Origin: Falsiroseomonas frigidaquae
GTDB taxonomy: Bacteria > Pseudomonadota > Alphaproteobacteria > Acetobacterales > Acetobacteraceae
Direction: 5' to 3'
Length of the DNA: 64,000 bases
Assembly (NCBI RefSeq): GCF_012163145.1
Contig: NZ_JAAVTX010000009.1
Location: 1 to 64,000, forward strand
A program made the position numbers and the translations under genes. Below the pieces are notes generated by a model. The model was given only the letters and a program-made list of their open reading frames with translations, did no database searches and was not told the origin of the DNA. Below, one piece after another: positions 63,865 to 64,000 of the stretch (position 1 is the first letter of the stretch; the number at the start of each line of letters is the position of its first letter).

Positions 63865-64000
63865 TCACGCAAGCGCGGCGAGGCTGGCGGAAGGGCTGGT
63901 CAGCGGGATGCCGTTTCGGCACAGCGCGGCGGCGGGCGCCATGCTGGCCTGGGCGAGCGCGACGCAGCCGGCGCCCTCGGCGAAGGCCGCATCGGCGGCG
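63865..64000 (-). CDS. Asp/Glu/hydantoin racemase-like protein, C-terminal part (cut by window edge)
   Basis: About 44 codons before the stop at 63865. The sequence contains AEGAGCVALAQASMAPAA and ends ILTSP-like (IPLTSPSASLAALA), which is the second catalytic Cys region and terminal helix of the aspartate/glutamate racemase superfamily. The catalytic first half is outside the window. 43 bp upstream of the SOUL gene on the same strand, possible operon. Confidence 0.6.
   Translation of the reverse strand, partial: AADAAFAEGAGCVALAQASMAPAAALCRNGIPLTSPSASLAALA

Overview
This is high-GC DNA (roughly 70%) from an alphaproteobacterium, most likely an Acetobacteraceae/Roseomonas-like member of the Rhodospirillales. 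Support for this is the set of Bug-type (TctC) solute receptors, a PhyR-NepR-ECF general stress locus, a long mreBCD-mrdA-rodA operon and several HWE/HisKA_2-type histidine kinases. All calls were made by reading sequence and protein motifs by eye; no database search was run.

Layout. 1-100: tail of an IS5-like transposase. 0.1-13.8 kb: catabolic/transport region with a CaiB/BaiF CoA-transferase, an OxyR-type regulator, three TctC receptors, one fused TctA-TctB permease, a PrpF-family isomerase, two Ldh-family dehydrogenases, a uronate-dehydrogenase-like SDR, an MBL hydrolase and an alpha/beta hydrolase; this looks like uptake and oxidation of organic or sugar acids. 14.1-25.9 kb: signalling and stress cluster with three hybrid kinases, one DUF4118 kinase, an OmpR-like regulator, two DUF892 (YciE/YciF-like) proteins and a TauE/SafE exporter. 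25.9-28.9 kb: tRNA-Glu, then a compact type III PKS / methyltransferase / FAD-reductase operon. 29.3-32.7 kb: an RpoD-like sigma factor with a shortened N-terminus, and SelO. 32.8-37.8 kb: envelope and membrane proteins (PRC-barrel, DUF421, DUF2254, CtaG). 37.8-40.2 kb: a less GC-rich gap and a CHASE3-GGDEF diguanylate cyclase ending near tRNA-Lys. 40.5-46.4 kb: the elongasome operon mreB-mreC-mreD-mrdA-rodA, interrupted by a 62-bp repeat array. 46.7-49.8 kb: small lipoprotein, then a DUF1328 / secreted protein / SbmA-like ABC operon. 49.9-53.9 kb: the general stress response core (phyR, two ECF sigma genes, nepR, HWE-type kinase). 53.8-57.7 kb: leuA, a D-2-hydroxyacid dehydrogenase and an EEP-family nuclease/phosphatase. 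57.7-62.0 kb: a translationally coupled operon PepSY - response regulator - kinase - PuuE-like deacetylase - I78-like lipoprotein, divergent from a second PepSY protein. 62.1-64.0 kb: an amidohydrolase, a SOUL-family lipoprotein and the 3' end of an Asp/Glu racemase-like gene.

The most interesting thread is the general stress response. The window holds the regulator core and also two perfect matches (GGAAC-N16/17-CGTT) and three one-mismatch matches to the known EcfG promoter consensus. They sit just upstream of DUF1328-ABC, PRC-barrel, DUF2254, the glycine-rich lipoprotein and the yciF-like gene, so a local envelope-stress regulon can be proposed. Other points of note are the type III PKS operon, the five-gene PepSY-TCS-deacetylase-inhibitor operon with a strong candidate operator, the repeat array inside the mre operon, and a C10 homopolymer in the PRC-barrel leader.
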